Of a stretch of 64,000 bases of DNA, positions 42,043 to 49,628 are shown in pieces. How positions within the stretch are numbered: position 1 is the first letter of the stretch; each line of letters begins with the position of its first letter. Below the pieces are notes generated by a model. It was given only the letters and a program-made list of their open reading frames with translations. It did not search any database and was not told where the DNA came from. Both the position numbers and the translations under genes were made by a program. Origin of the DNA: Streptomyces tuirus (GTDB lineage Bacteria; Actinomycetota; Actinomycetes; Streptomycetales; Streptomycetaceae); contig JAGTPG010000002.1 in assembly GCA_018195615.1 (NCBI GenBank), positions 2,174,501 to 2,238,500 on the forward strand, written 5' to 3'.

Positions 42043-42884
42043 CCATGCGGCGGGACGTCGCCGAGGAGCTGCGCGCCCGGCTGCACGAGGCGGCCGGGGC
42101 GCACGAGCCCGACCGGGAGCGCATCCTGGCCCGGGTCGAGCGCGGCATGGCCGGTCCGGCCGGTTCCGGCCATCGGGCCACGCGTCCGCCGGTGTTCGGG
42201 TGGCTGCGGGTGGCCGGTGCGACGACCGCGGTGGCGGGTGTGCTGGCGGTGGGCGGTTACGCGGTCGCGTCCGCGGTGAAGGAGGAGGCCGCCCCGCGGC
42301 AGCAGGAGGTGGCGACATCGCCCACGCCCACGCCGTCGCCGGAGGCGACGAGCCGGGCCCCGGTGCCGCCGGTCGATCCCACGCCGTCCGCCTCGCCGGA
42401 GCACCGCGAGTCCGCCCAACCGCCCTCGAGGAAGCCGAGCACCTCCGTCACCGGGCGGCCGCCCGCCGCCACCGAGGACGGGCCGCTGTGGTCGGACGGC
42501 TCGGTCGATCCGCACAGCAACGACTTCTGGGCACAGAGCAACATCACCCTCAAGACCCGCGCCGAACTGACCGCGCTGACCGTGCGGTTGAGCGTCGCGC
42601 AGACCGGCGGTGTCTCGAACGCCGGGGCGTGGCGGTCGCTGCCCGAGCACGACTTCACCCTCACGGTCGACGAGCGGGACGGCTTCCTCGTCTACACCTG
42701 GACCCTCAAGGAGGGCCGCGAGGTCCCGGCGGGCGAGTGGGTCTTCGCGGGCCAGTTCGACCACGACCGCGGCGGCCGCGACGCCGGCACCGACCACTAC
42801 ACGGTGACGGCCACGACCGGTTCCGAACGGCTGTCCGTGGGCGGCGGATTCGCCGCGGTGGACGACGCGGACGACGACTCGTGA
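42039..42884 (+). CDS. Single-pass membrane protein coupled to the sigma factor
   Basis: A 281-residue protein. Residues 1-50 are cytoplasmic and charged (RRDVAEELRARLHEAAGAHE), with one helix near 60-85 (VAGATTAVAGVLAVGGYAVA). A Ser/Pro/Thr-rich stalk (85-145) precedes an extracytoplasmic beta-rich domain. The layout fits a membrane anti-sigma factor or co-regulator, but no zinc-binding or known anti-sigma motif was seen. Coupled to the sigma gene by overlap. Confidence 0.72.
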   Translation: MTMRRDVAEELRARLHEAAGAHEPDRERILARVERGMAGPAGSGHRATRPPVFGWLRVAGATTAVAGVLAVGGYAVASAVKEEAAPRQQEVATSPTPTPSPEATSRAPVPPVDPTPSASPEHRESAQPPSRKPSTSVTGRPPAATEDGPLWSDGSVDPHSNDFWAQSNITLKTRAELTALTVRLSVAQTGGVSNAGAWRSLPEHDFTLTVDERDGFLVYTWTLKEGREVPAGEWVFAGQFDHDRGGRDAGTDHYTVTATTGSERLSVGGGFAAVDDADDDS

Positions 42885-42969
42885 AAAACATCTGAAGACA
42901 CGGCAACCCCTTCCTCACCGGTGGCGACCACTACGCGCAAGAACCACCCCCCATTCGAGGAATCGGTAC

Positions 42970-43803
42970 ATGACTGCACCAGCAGAACAGCGCGTCCGCC
43001 ATCGCCGTCGGGTCACCAAGCGGCGGGCGGTGATCGCCGGGCTGTCGGCGTTCGGTATCGCGGGAGCGGCCATCGTCACCACGTCGATGCTGTCCACCGC
43101 GAGCGCCGCGGCCTCCTGGCCCTCCGACACGGGCAGCAAGCCCGTGTCGGAGACCATCCCGGTCTCCGGTGTCCGCGACGGCGGCATGAAGATGTTCTAC
43201 GGCACCGGCGCGCTCGGCAAGGACAACCAGGACGAGGGCCAGGACCCCCTCTTCGAACTGGCCGACGGCGCGACCCTCAAGAACGTCATCATCGGTACCC
43301 CGGCCGCGGACGGCGTGCACTGCAAGGGCAGTTGCACCCTGCAGAACGTGTGGTGGCTGGACGTCGGCGAGGACGCGGCCAGCTTCAAGGGCAAGTCGGC
43401 GTCGGCCGTGTACAAGGTGATCGGCGGCGGCGCGAAGAACGCCGACGACAAGGTGCTGCAGTTCAACGGCGCCGGCACGCTGAACGTCTCGGGCTTCCAG
43501 GTGCAGAACGCCGGCAAGCTGGTGCGTTCCTGCGGCAACTGCTCGAAGCAGTACAAGCGCACGATCGTGCTGAACGACATCGACGTGACGGCGCCGATGA
43601 ACTCGATCGTCGGCGTCAACCAGAACTACGGCGACACCGCCATGCTGTCGAAGATCCGCATCCACGGCGACAGCAAGAAGAAGATCAAGACGTGTGTGCG
43701 CTTCAACGGCAACAACACGGGCAAGGAGCCCGAGGAGCTGACCCCGCCCGGCCCTGACGGCAAGACCTGCAAGTTCAAGGCCTCCGACGTCAGCTACCGG
43801 TGA
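42970..43803 (+). CDS. Pectate lyase, PL3 family
   Basis: A 277-residue secreted lyase. Signal region RRAVIAGLSAFGIAGAAIV ends near ASAAA. The mature part follows the PL3 right-handed beta-helix plan: ETIPVSGVRDGGMKMFYG, LFELADGATLKNVIIGTPAADGVHC, VWWLDVGEDAASFKG and VGVNQNYGDTA. Asp-rich calcium sites in the DVGEDA and NADDKVLQFNG regions are as expected. It cleaves polygalacturonate by beta-elimination and is the first enzyme of the pectin region. Confidence 0.88.
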   Translation: MTAPAEQRVRHRRRVTKRRAVIAGLSAFGIAGAAIVTTSMLSTASAAASWPSDTGSKPVSETIPVSGVRDGGMKMFYGTGALGKDNQDEGQDPLFELADGATLKNVIIGTPAADGVHCKGSCTLQNVWWLDVGEDAASFKGKSASAVYKVIGGGAKNADDKVLQFNGAGTLNVSGFQVQNAGKLVRSCGNCSKQYKRTIVLNDIDVTAPMNSIVGVNQNYGDTAMLSKIRIHGDSKKKIKTCVRFNGNNTGKEPEELTPPGPDGKTCKFKASDVSYR

Positions 43804-43823
43804 CGCCACACCCCTGTTGAGTT

Positions 43824-43857
43824 CCGGCCGGCCCGAAATCCCCCTTGGGCCGGCCGG
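43824..43857. terminator. Terminator hairpin after the PL3 gene
   Basis: CCGGCCGGCCC at 43824-43834 pairs perfectly with GGGCCGGCCGG at 43847-43857 around a 12-nt loop. It starts 21 nt after the stop codon. Confidence 0.75.
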
Positions 43858-43964
43858 CTGCCGGATGTCCGGGCCCCCAGTCGGACGTTCGGCGCCACGA
43901 CCCTCCGGAGCCCCCCTCCGGGCGGTCGAACAGCACCGGTCGAGCCCCCTCGGCCGGTTCGCAG

Positions 43965-43998
43965 GACGCCCCCGCCGTTTCGCACCGGCGGGGGCGTC
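43965..43998. terminator. Second hairpin in the PL3/sigma gap
   Basis: GACGCCCCCGCCG (43965-43977) pairs perfectly with CGGCGGGGGCGTC (43986-43998), 13 bp with an 8-nt loop. The 266-bp gap holds no gene apart from these two hairpins. It could be a second terminator or part of the leader of the sigma factor gene. Confidence 0.6.
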
Positions 43999-44069
43999 GC
44001 CGTGTGTGCGTGACGGGCATCACAGTCGTGGCGTGAACCCGCGGGGGCGTCCTGGACGACCGGCTGGGT

Positions 44070-44642
44070 GTGTGGAGAAGAGGGACCGCCGTCGGGCGGC
44101 TGGACGAGGAAGGCCTGCTGCGCCGGGTCGCCAGGGGCGACCGTGCGGCGTTCGAGGAGTTCTACCGCCGTACCTCGCCGTGGCTCGCGGTGCGGCTGCG
44201 CCGCCGGTGCGCCGACGAGCAGCTCGTGGGCGAGGTGCTGCAGGAGACGTATCTGGCGGTGTGGCGGGCGGCGGGTTCGTTCGCCGGGGCCGCCGCCGGG
44301 GGCAGCGCGACCGGCTGGCTGTGGACGGTGGCCGCCCGGCGGCTCGTCGACGCCTTCCGCACGGAGGGACGGCACCGGACGAGTGTGCGGGCCGTGGCCG
44401 CCACCGACGCGGGACCGGCGGACCTCCCGAGCGCGGAGGAGACGCTGATGGAGTCCACCCTCTCCGGTGACGTCGGCGACGCCCTCGCCACCCTCGCGCC
44501 CGAACTGCGCCAGGTGCTTCAGGCGCTGGTGCTGGACGGGCTGAGCGTCCGGGAGACCTCGGCGCTGCTCGGAATCCCGGAAGGAACGGTCAAGACGCGG
44601 GCCCGGCGCGCGCGGCTGGCCATGCGGAAGGCGATGTCATGA
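44070..44642 (+). CDS. ECF RNA polymerase sigma factor
   Basis: A 190-residue sigma factor. Region 2 has LLRRVARGDRAAFEEFYRRT and VGEVLQETYLAVWRAAGSF; region 4 has ALATLAPELRQVLQALVLD and LSVRETSALLGIPEGTVKTR. The GTG at 44070 is the only reasonable early start, but no strong Shine-Dalgarno is seen. Coupled by a 4-nt overlap to a zinc-finger anti-sigma gene and then to an ABC transporter. Confidence 0.88.
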   Translation: MWRRGTAVGRLDEEGLLRRVARGDRAAFEEFYRRTSPWLAVRLRRRCADEQLVGEVLQETYLAVWRAAGSFAGAAAGGSATGWLWTVAARRLVDAFRTEGRHRTSVRAVAATDAGPADLPSAEETLMESTLSGDVGDALATLAPELRQVLQALVLDGLSVRETSALLGIPEGTVKTRARRARLAMRKAMS

Positions 44643-45469
44643 CCGGCAACCCGGGCCCTCACGCGGGCCCCGACCTGATCAGCGCCTATGTCGCGGGGGA
44701 CGCCTCACTGCCCCCGGACACGCAATGGGCGCTGGAGGCACACCTGGAGAACTGTGCGCCATGCCGGCGGCACGTGGCCGAGGCGGTCACGGCGCACGCG
44801 CCCGCGGTGCACTCACTGCTGGACCGGGTGTGGACCGAGGTGGACGCGACGGCACTCGACCGCCCGGCACCCGTGCGTTCCCCGCTCCTGCGCGCGGTAC
44901 GCCGCTGGGCGCCCCCGTCGCAGGCTCCCTGGCTGCTGATGAGCGTGCTGGTGGCCCTTTCCGCGCTCGGCATCGACCTGCTCGCCCGGGGGACGGCCGC
45001 GCCCTCGCTGGTCCTGCTGCTCTCCCCGGTGGTCCCGCTGCTCGGGGTGGCGGCCTCCTGGACCCGGCGCCTGGATCCGATGGGCGAGTTGACGGCGACG
45101 ACGCCGCGGGCGGGACTGCGGCTGGTGCTGCGGCGTACGGCCGTGGTGCTGACGGTGGTGATCCCGGTGCTGGCCGCCGCGGGGGGCGCGGTGGGTGTGT
45201 CGCCGGCCCTGTGCCTGCTGCCGTGCCTCGCCCTCACGGTCGGCACACTCGCCCTGGGCAGCGTGACCGGCGTACGGCGCGCGGCCGCGACGCTGGGCTC
45301 GGTGTGGGTCCTCGCGGCGATCGTGCCCAGTCTCCTCACCTCCCGCCCGTCCGTGCTGCTGGCCCCTCAGAGCCTGCCCGTGTGGGGCCTGGCGCTGGTG
45401 GTGGCCGCGCTCGCGACGACCGTACGGGCCCGTGCCTTCACGACCCTGCCCGGCACGGAACTGCCCTGA
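44639..45469 (+). CDS. Zinc-finger (ZAS) membrane anti-sigma factor
   Basis: A 276-residue protein. Its N-terminal cytoplasmic domain carries HLENCAPCRRHV, the HX3CX2C zinc signature of anti-sigma factors, near residue 36. The rest has six hydrophobic helices (for example WLLMSVLVALSALGIDLL). It should hold the preceding sigma factor at the membrane until a signal arrives. ABC transporter genes follow on the same strand. Confidence 0.85.
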   Translation: MTGNPGPHAGPDLISAYVAGDASLPPDTQWALEAHLENCAPCRRHVAEAVTAHAPAVHSLLDRVWTEVDATALDRPAPVRSPLLRAVRRWAPPSQAPWLLMSVLVALSALGIDLLARGTAAPSLVLLLSPVVPLLGVAASWTRRLDPMGELTATTPRAGLRLVLRRTAVVLTVVIPVLAAAGGAVGVSPALCLLPCLALTVGTLALGSVTGVRRAAATLGSVWVLAAIVPSLLTSRPSVLLAPQSLPVWGLALVVAALATTVRARAFTTLPGTELP

Positions 45470-45505
45470 GACCGACCGACGGACGACTGTCGAACAGGAG
45501 AGACC

Positions 45506-46315
45506 ATGGTGCGTGCGGTTCCCCCCGCCGACCTGAAGCCGACCACGTATGCCTGGCACATCCGGGCCGAGGACCTGCGCGTGCGGGCCGGGCGCCGGAT
45601 GGCGGTCGACGGCCTGGACCTGCGCCTCGGCCAGGGTGTGCACGGACTGCTCGGGCCCAACGGCGCCGGCAAGACGACACTGATCCGCGCGTTGGCGACC
45701 GTGCTGCGTCCGGCCGGCGGCGAACTGGAGGTGCTGGGCCGGACGATCGACGGCCGGACCGACCTGCGGGCGCTGCGCGAACGGATCGGGTATCTGCCGC
45801 AGGAGTTGGGCTACTACCCGCGGTTCACGGTGCGGGAGTTCGTGGAGTACCTGGCCTGGCTGAAGAAGATGGACGCGCGTGAGGTCCCCGGAGCGGTGCA
45901 GCGGGCCATCGAGCGGGTCGGGCTCGCCGGTCGCGCCGACGACCGGATGAAGACGCTGTCGGGCGGCATGCTGCGCCGCGCGGGGATCGCCCAGGCGATC
46001 GTGAACGACCCGGACGTGCTGCTGCTCGACGAGCCGACCGTGGGCCTGGACCCGGCGCAGCGCCTGGAGTTCCGCACACTCCTGCGGGACCTGGGCGCGC
46101 GGGCGTGTGTGCTGGTCTCCACGCATCTGGTCGAGGACGTCGCCGCCTCGTGCACGAACGTGGTGCTGGTCGACGACGGCCGGCTGGTGTTCCAGGGCAC
46201 CCCGGAGGAGGTGGCCGGGCTCGGTGATCCGCTGGATGTCGGGGACAGCCCGATCGAGCGTGGCTACACCGCCCTGCTGGCCCGCCCCCGCCCGCGGCGG
46301 GAGGCTGGACGATGA
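45506..46315 (+). CDS. ABC transporter ATP-binding protein
   Basis: A 269-residue ATPase with Walker A LLGPNGAGKTTLIRAL near residue 52, a Q-loop in GYLPQELGYYP, signature LSGGMLRRAGIAQAIV near 152 and Walker B DVLLLDEPTVGLDPAQ, then H-loop VLVSTHLVEDV. It resembles drug or lipid exporters. It is the third gene of the sigma, anti-sigma, ABC locus. Pairs with the permeases that follow. Confidence 0.93.
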   Translation: MVRAVPPADLKPTTYAWHIRAEDLRVRAGRRMAVDGLDLRLGQGVHGLLGPNGAGKTTLIRALATVLRPAGGELEVLGRTIDGRTDLRALRERIGYLPQELGYYPRFTVREFVEYLAWLKKMDAREVPGAVQRAIERVGLAGRADDRMKTLSGGMLRRAGIAQAIVNDPDVLLLDEPTVGLDPAQRLEFRTLLRDLGARACVLVSTHLVEDVAASCTNVVLVDDGRLVFQGTPEEVAGLGDPLDVGDSPIERGYTALLARPRPRREAGR

Positions 46316-47643
46316 CCGCCCGTGTCCTCGGTATCGAGCTGCGCCGTTCCACGGCGGCGGTGCTCGGCGCGCTGGTCGCCGCACTCGGCGCGGCGGGGCT
46401 GTGGGTCCTGGCCCTGTCCCGGCAGACGGGCCTGTGGGATCCGCAGTGGACGATGCTGGCGGCCTACCAGCGGATCATGCTGGTCCTGCTCTGGCCGCTC
46501 GCCCTCGGCGGCGGGGCCTGGCAGGCCCGGCGGGAGCGGCGGTGCGGCACGGAGGAGCTGCTCGGCACCACCCCGACACCGCCCTGGCGGCGCGCGCTGC
46601 CCAGCGCCGTCGCGATGGCGGGCTGCCTCGTCCTCGGCTACCTGGCGATCCTCGCCGCGGGCGCGGTCCGGGTCGCCGGCAAGACCGACTACCTGCCCGG
46701 CGACTGGCTGCACATCGCCGCCGTGGGGGCGCTGACGCTGGTGGCGGCGGGCTGGCTGGGGATGGGCGTCGGACGGCTGCTCCCGTCGGCCTGCACCCCT
46801 CCGGTCCTCGTCGTGGCGGGCTTCCTGGTCCTGCTCGTCCCGGTGCAGCTGTCCAAGTCGGCGGAGCCCGGCCCCGCCTCGCTGCTGGTGCCCAACCTCA
46901 CCACGGACCTGGACGAGTTCACCACGGTCGCCGGTTCGGTGAGCCAGGCGCAGACGCTGTGGTTCCTCGGCCTGGCGGGCAGCGGGCTGGTCCTGCTCAT
47001 GGCCGCCCGGCGGCGCACAGCCGTCACCGCACCGTTGCCCGCACTGCTCGGCCTGGTCCTGGCGCTGCCGCTGCTGGGCGCCGCCCCGGCCTCCGGACTG
47101 CAGCGCGACGCGGGTGCGGCGGCCGAGGTCTGCACGCACGACGGCGGCCCCACGGTCTGCGTGACCAAGGTGCACGAGCAGGGCCTGGCCGAGCTGGTCG
47201 GCCCGGCCCGCCGCGCGCTGAAGCTGCTGGCCAAGCTGCCCGCCGCCCCCACCTCGGTCCACGAGGTCACCGGCGACCGGCCCGGACCCCAGCCGACGGG
47301 CGAGGCGTGGCTGCACTCGGACACCTATCTGCCCGGCCGCGGCTGGGTCACCGGCAGCCAGGACGCCCTGGTCGTGCGCATCCTGGCCGGGGCGGGCACC
47401 CGCCCGTGCGAGCCGATCGCCCACGGGCCGCGCGCGATCGCCGCGGCGTGGCTGTACGGCCGGTACCCGGCGCCGGGGCAGGACGTCATGCCGGGCGAGG
47501 AGGCCGACGCACGGACCGCCGCCTGGCGGAAGCTGCGGGCGCTGCCCGCCGAGGAGCAGGCCCGGCGGATCGCGGCCGTCCGCGAAGCGGAGCTGGACTG
47601 CCGGGGCGACCTCGCCGAGGTGCTGACGAAGGGAACCCGATAA
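46312..47643 (+). CDS. ABC transporter permease with large extracytoplasmic domain
   Basis: A 443-residue membrane protein. The N-terminal 270 residues contain about six helices (GALVAALGAAGLWVLAL, ALPSAVAMAGCLVLGYLAIL, PALLGLVLALPLLGAAP). The last ~170 residues are soluble, with four cysteines (AEVCTHDGGPTVCVTK, RPCEPIAHG, ELDCRGD) that may form two disulfides. No permease family name can be assigned with confidence. Starts inside the ATPase stop. Confidence 0.75.
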   Translation: MTARVLGIELRRSTAAVLGALVAALGAAGLWVLALSRQTGLWDPQWTMLAAYQRIMLVLLWPLALGGGAWQARRERRCGTEELLGTTPTPPWRRALPSAVAMAGCLVLGYLAILAAGAVRVAGKTDYLPGDWLHIAAVGALTLVAAGWLGMGVGRLLPSACTPPVLVVAGFLVLLVPVQLSKSAEPGPASLLVPNLTTDLDEFTTVAGSVSQAQTLWFLGLAGSGLVLLMAARRRTAVTAPLPALLGLVLALPLLGAAPASGLQRDAGAAAEVCTHDGGPTVCVTKVHEQGLAELVGPARRALKLLAKLPAAPTSVHEVTGDRPGPQPTGEAWLHSDTYLPGRGWVTGSQDALVVRILAGAGTRPCEPIAHGPRAIAAAWLYGRYPAPGQDVMPGEEADARTAAWRKLRALPAEEQARRIAAVREAELDCRGDLAEVLTKGTR

Positions 47644-48257
47644 TGCGGCTGTTCACGCTCTACCTGCGATCCCGTCGGATTCCCGTCGCCCTGGCCGCGA
47701 CGGCGGCCGGAGTCGCCCTGGTGGCCCTGCTCGGGAACGCCCCCGACCCGTGGCGGACCCGTGTCTTCGCCGTGCTCGCCCTCGGTCTCGGGCTGGGCGT
47801 GCTCGGCAACGGCCTCGGTGGGGCCGCCGACACGCTGGAACGGACGGGGGCGATCCGCTGGGCCGGCTGGCGCACGGCGCACCTCGTCGCCATGACCGGG
47901 GCAGTCCTCGCGGTCGTGACCGCCGCGAGCGAGGCCCCGACCGGCGTCCTCCTGCGGGCCGCGGCCGGTCTCGCCGGGCTCACCGCGCTGGCCGCGGTCG
48001 TGCTGGGCCACCAGTTGGCCTGGACCCTGCCGACCGTCTGGGCGGGAGCCGCCGCGGTCGTTCCGCCCGTGACGGAACCAGAGCTCCTGCGGCTCCTCAC
48101 CTGGCCCATGCAGCCGTCGGACAGCACGGCGGCCGCCCTCGCCGCCGGCGTGCCGGCCGTCGGCGGCCTGATCCTCTACGCGACCCGGGGCAGCCGCCCG
48201 TCGGCCCTGGAACGTCGTCGGGCGAGCTCTAGTCCATCGTCGAGCCGATGGTCGTAG
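47643..48257 (+). CDS. Small polytopic membrane protein of the ABC locus
   Basis: About 195-204 residues with about five to six hydrophobic helices, for example VALAATAAGVALVALLG, VFAVLALGLGLGVLGNGL and LRAAAGLAGLTALAAVVLGH. ATG 47643 overlaps the stop of the permease gene. A likely frame break near 48210-48225 would end it at the TAG at 48230-48232; otherwise it runs to 48257 and overlaps the convergent PL9 gene. Probably a further subunit of the exporter. No known domain. Confidence 0.66.
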   Translation: MRLFTLYLRSRRIPVALAATAAGVALVALLGNAPDPWRTRVFAVLALGLGLGVLGNGLGGAADTLERTGAIRWAGWRTAHLVAMTGAVLAVVTAASEAPTGVLLRAAAGLAGLTALAAVVLGHQLAWTLPTVWAGAAAVVPPVTEPELLRLLTWPMQPSDSTAAALAAGVPAVGGLILYATRGSRPSALERRRASSSPSSSRWS

Positions 48258-49382
48258 AGCCGGTCGCCAGGAACGTCGTCTCGGGGAGGGATCCGTCCTC
48301 CTGCCGTGCCCCGTGGGCACTGCTCGCGTCCGTCGACCTGAAGGGCGGGGTGGCGACGCCGCTGTCCCAGTTGTTGCCGGCGGAGACCGTCGAGGAACCC
48401 GGCTTCGACCGGCCCGCCTTGTCGCTCACGGCCAGGTTCTTGCCGAGGCGGGCCTTTCCGGTGGCGAAGCAGAAGCCGCTCCCGGCATTGGCGTACGTGG
48501 TGTTGCGGTTCAGGGCGATGGCGCCGGTGTTGGAGTTCTCCGTGAAGCCGTGCCGGGTGTTGTCCCAGGCCGCGTTGTTGTTGACGACGTGGGCGACCGA
48601 CGCTCCCCGCCGCCCAGTTTGAAGCCGTTGCTGTTGCCCTCGAACTCCGGGTCGTTCCAGCGGTTCTCCCCGTTGCCGAAGGCCCAGGAGTGCTCGATGG
48701 TGACGGGCGAGGAGAACTGCCAGAGGTCGAGGCCGTCGTCGGAGTTGTCGTACAGCCGGGCGCCGGTGATCCTGTTGCCGGTCCCGGAGCCGAACTTCAC
48801 GGCGATGCCGTCGGCGTTCCGGCCGTGGCCGGCCGGGTCGTAGTTGCCGTGGCTGTCCAGGTTCTGCACGAGGTTGCCGCTGGTGCCGTCGCCGCGCAGG
48901 GTGAAGCCGGAGTCGCCGTTGTCCGCCGTGACGAGGTTCCGGAAGACGCCGCCGACGGAGGACGTGGCGACGAAGCCCTGGGCCGGGGAGTTGACGAAGG
49001 CGAGATTCTCGACGGTCCAGTGGTCGCCGTTGATGCCGGCCAGCCAGGAGCCGTCGGGCAGCTTCGAACCGTCGATGCGGACCTTCTCGCCGCCGTGTGC
49101 CCGCAGAGTGATGCGCGCCGAACTCGTCCCGTCCGCCGAGGACTTGAGGGTCGCGGTCGGGTGGTAGGTGCCCCCGCGGACCTCGATCGTGGTACCGGCG
49201 CCGGCGTTCTTCACGGCCGTCTCGAGCTGGGCCGTGGTGGAGACGGTGACGGTGGACGAGGCGGCCTGCGCGCCCTCGCCCGACAGCCCGAGGTAGACGC
49301 CGCCCGCGCCCGAGGCGCAGGCCACCGCGGCGGCGATGGTGAGGGTACGGGTCCTGCGGTGGCGTCCGGTGCTGAGCAGCAC
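48229..49382 (-). CDS. Pectate lyase, PL9-like right-handed beta-helix
   Basis: About 384 residues. The signal peptide is RRTRTLTIAAAVACASGAGG, with a cut near AQAAS. The beta-helix contains DNGDSGFTLRGDG, GRNADGIAVKFGSGTGNRI and LYDNSDDGLDLWQFSS, the block typical of PL9 pectate lyases with its Asp-rich calcium site. One break near 48607 (GGGG to GGGGG) joins NGFKLGGGGASVAHVVNNNA to the tail ending at 48229. It degrades polygalacturonate outside the cell. Divergent from the GH43 gene at 49629. Confidence 0.83.
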
Positions 49383-49412
49383 GGAGCGTTCCTTTCCTTG
49401 GGTATGGAGGAC

Positions 49413-49448
49413 GGAAACGGTCGGAGGGGCCCGCTCCGGCCCGTTTCC
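49413..49448 (-). promoter_or_regulatory. Inverted repeat in the PL9 leader
   Basis: GGAAACGG at 49413-49420 is matched by CCCGTTTCC ending at 49448, and the inner GGAG/CTCC bases extend the pairing with one bulge. On the PL9 strand it lies 31-66 nt upstream of the start, so it could be a leader hairpin or a repressor site. Confidence 0.42.
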
Positions 49449-49511
49449 GCCCAGCAGTCGCCGCCGCGCCGGGAAGGGTTGCCGCCGTCACGTGCACGGC
49501 ACGCCCACGTT

Positions 49512-49528
49512 TTCCGAAACTTTCGGAA
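49512..49528. promoter_or_regulatory. Perfect 17-bp palindrome between PL9 and GH43
   Basis: TTCCGAAACTTTCGGAA is symmetric around a single C. It lies midway in the divergent 246-bp gap. The core matches the CGAAA-N-TTTCG motif reported for streptomycete xylanase promoters, so it is probably an operator for polysaccharide-degradation genes. The regulator is not in this window. Confidence 0.62.
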
Positions 49529-49628
49529 CCACCGGCCTCCTGCGCACCCGTTGACGCCCTGTCCCCGTCCGGTGAAACTCCGAGGGCCGCTATCCAACAG
49601 AATCCCCCAGACTCCGACAGGAAGTGTC

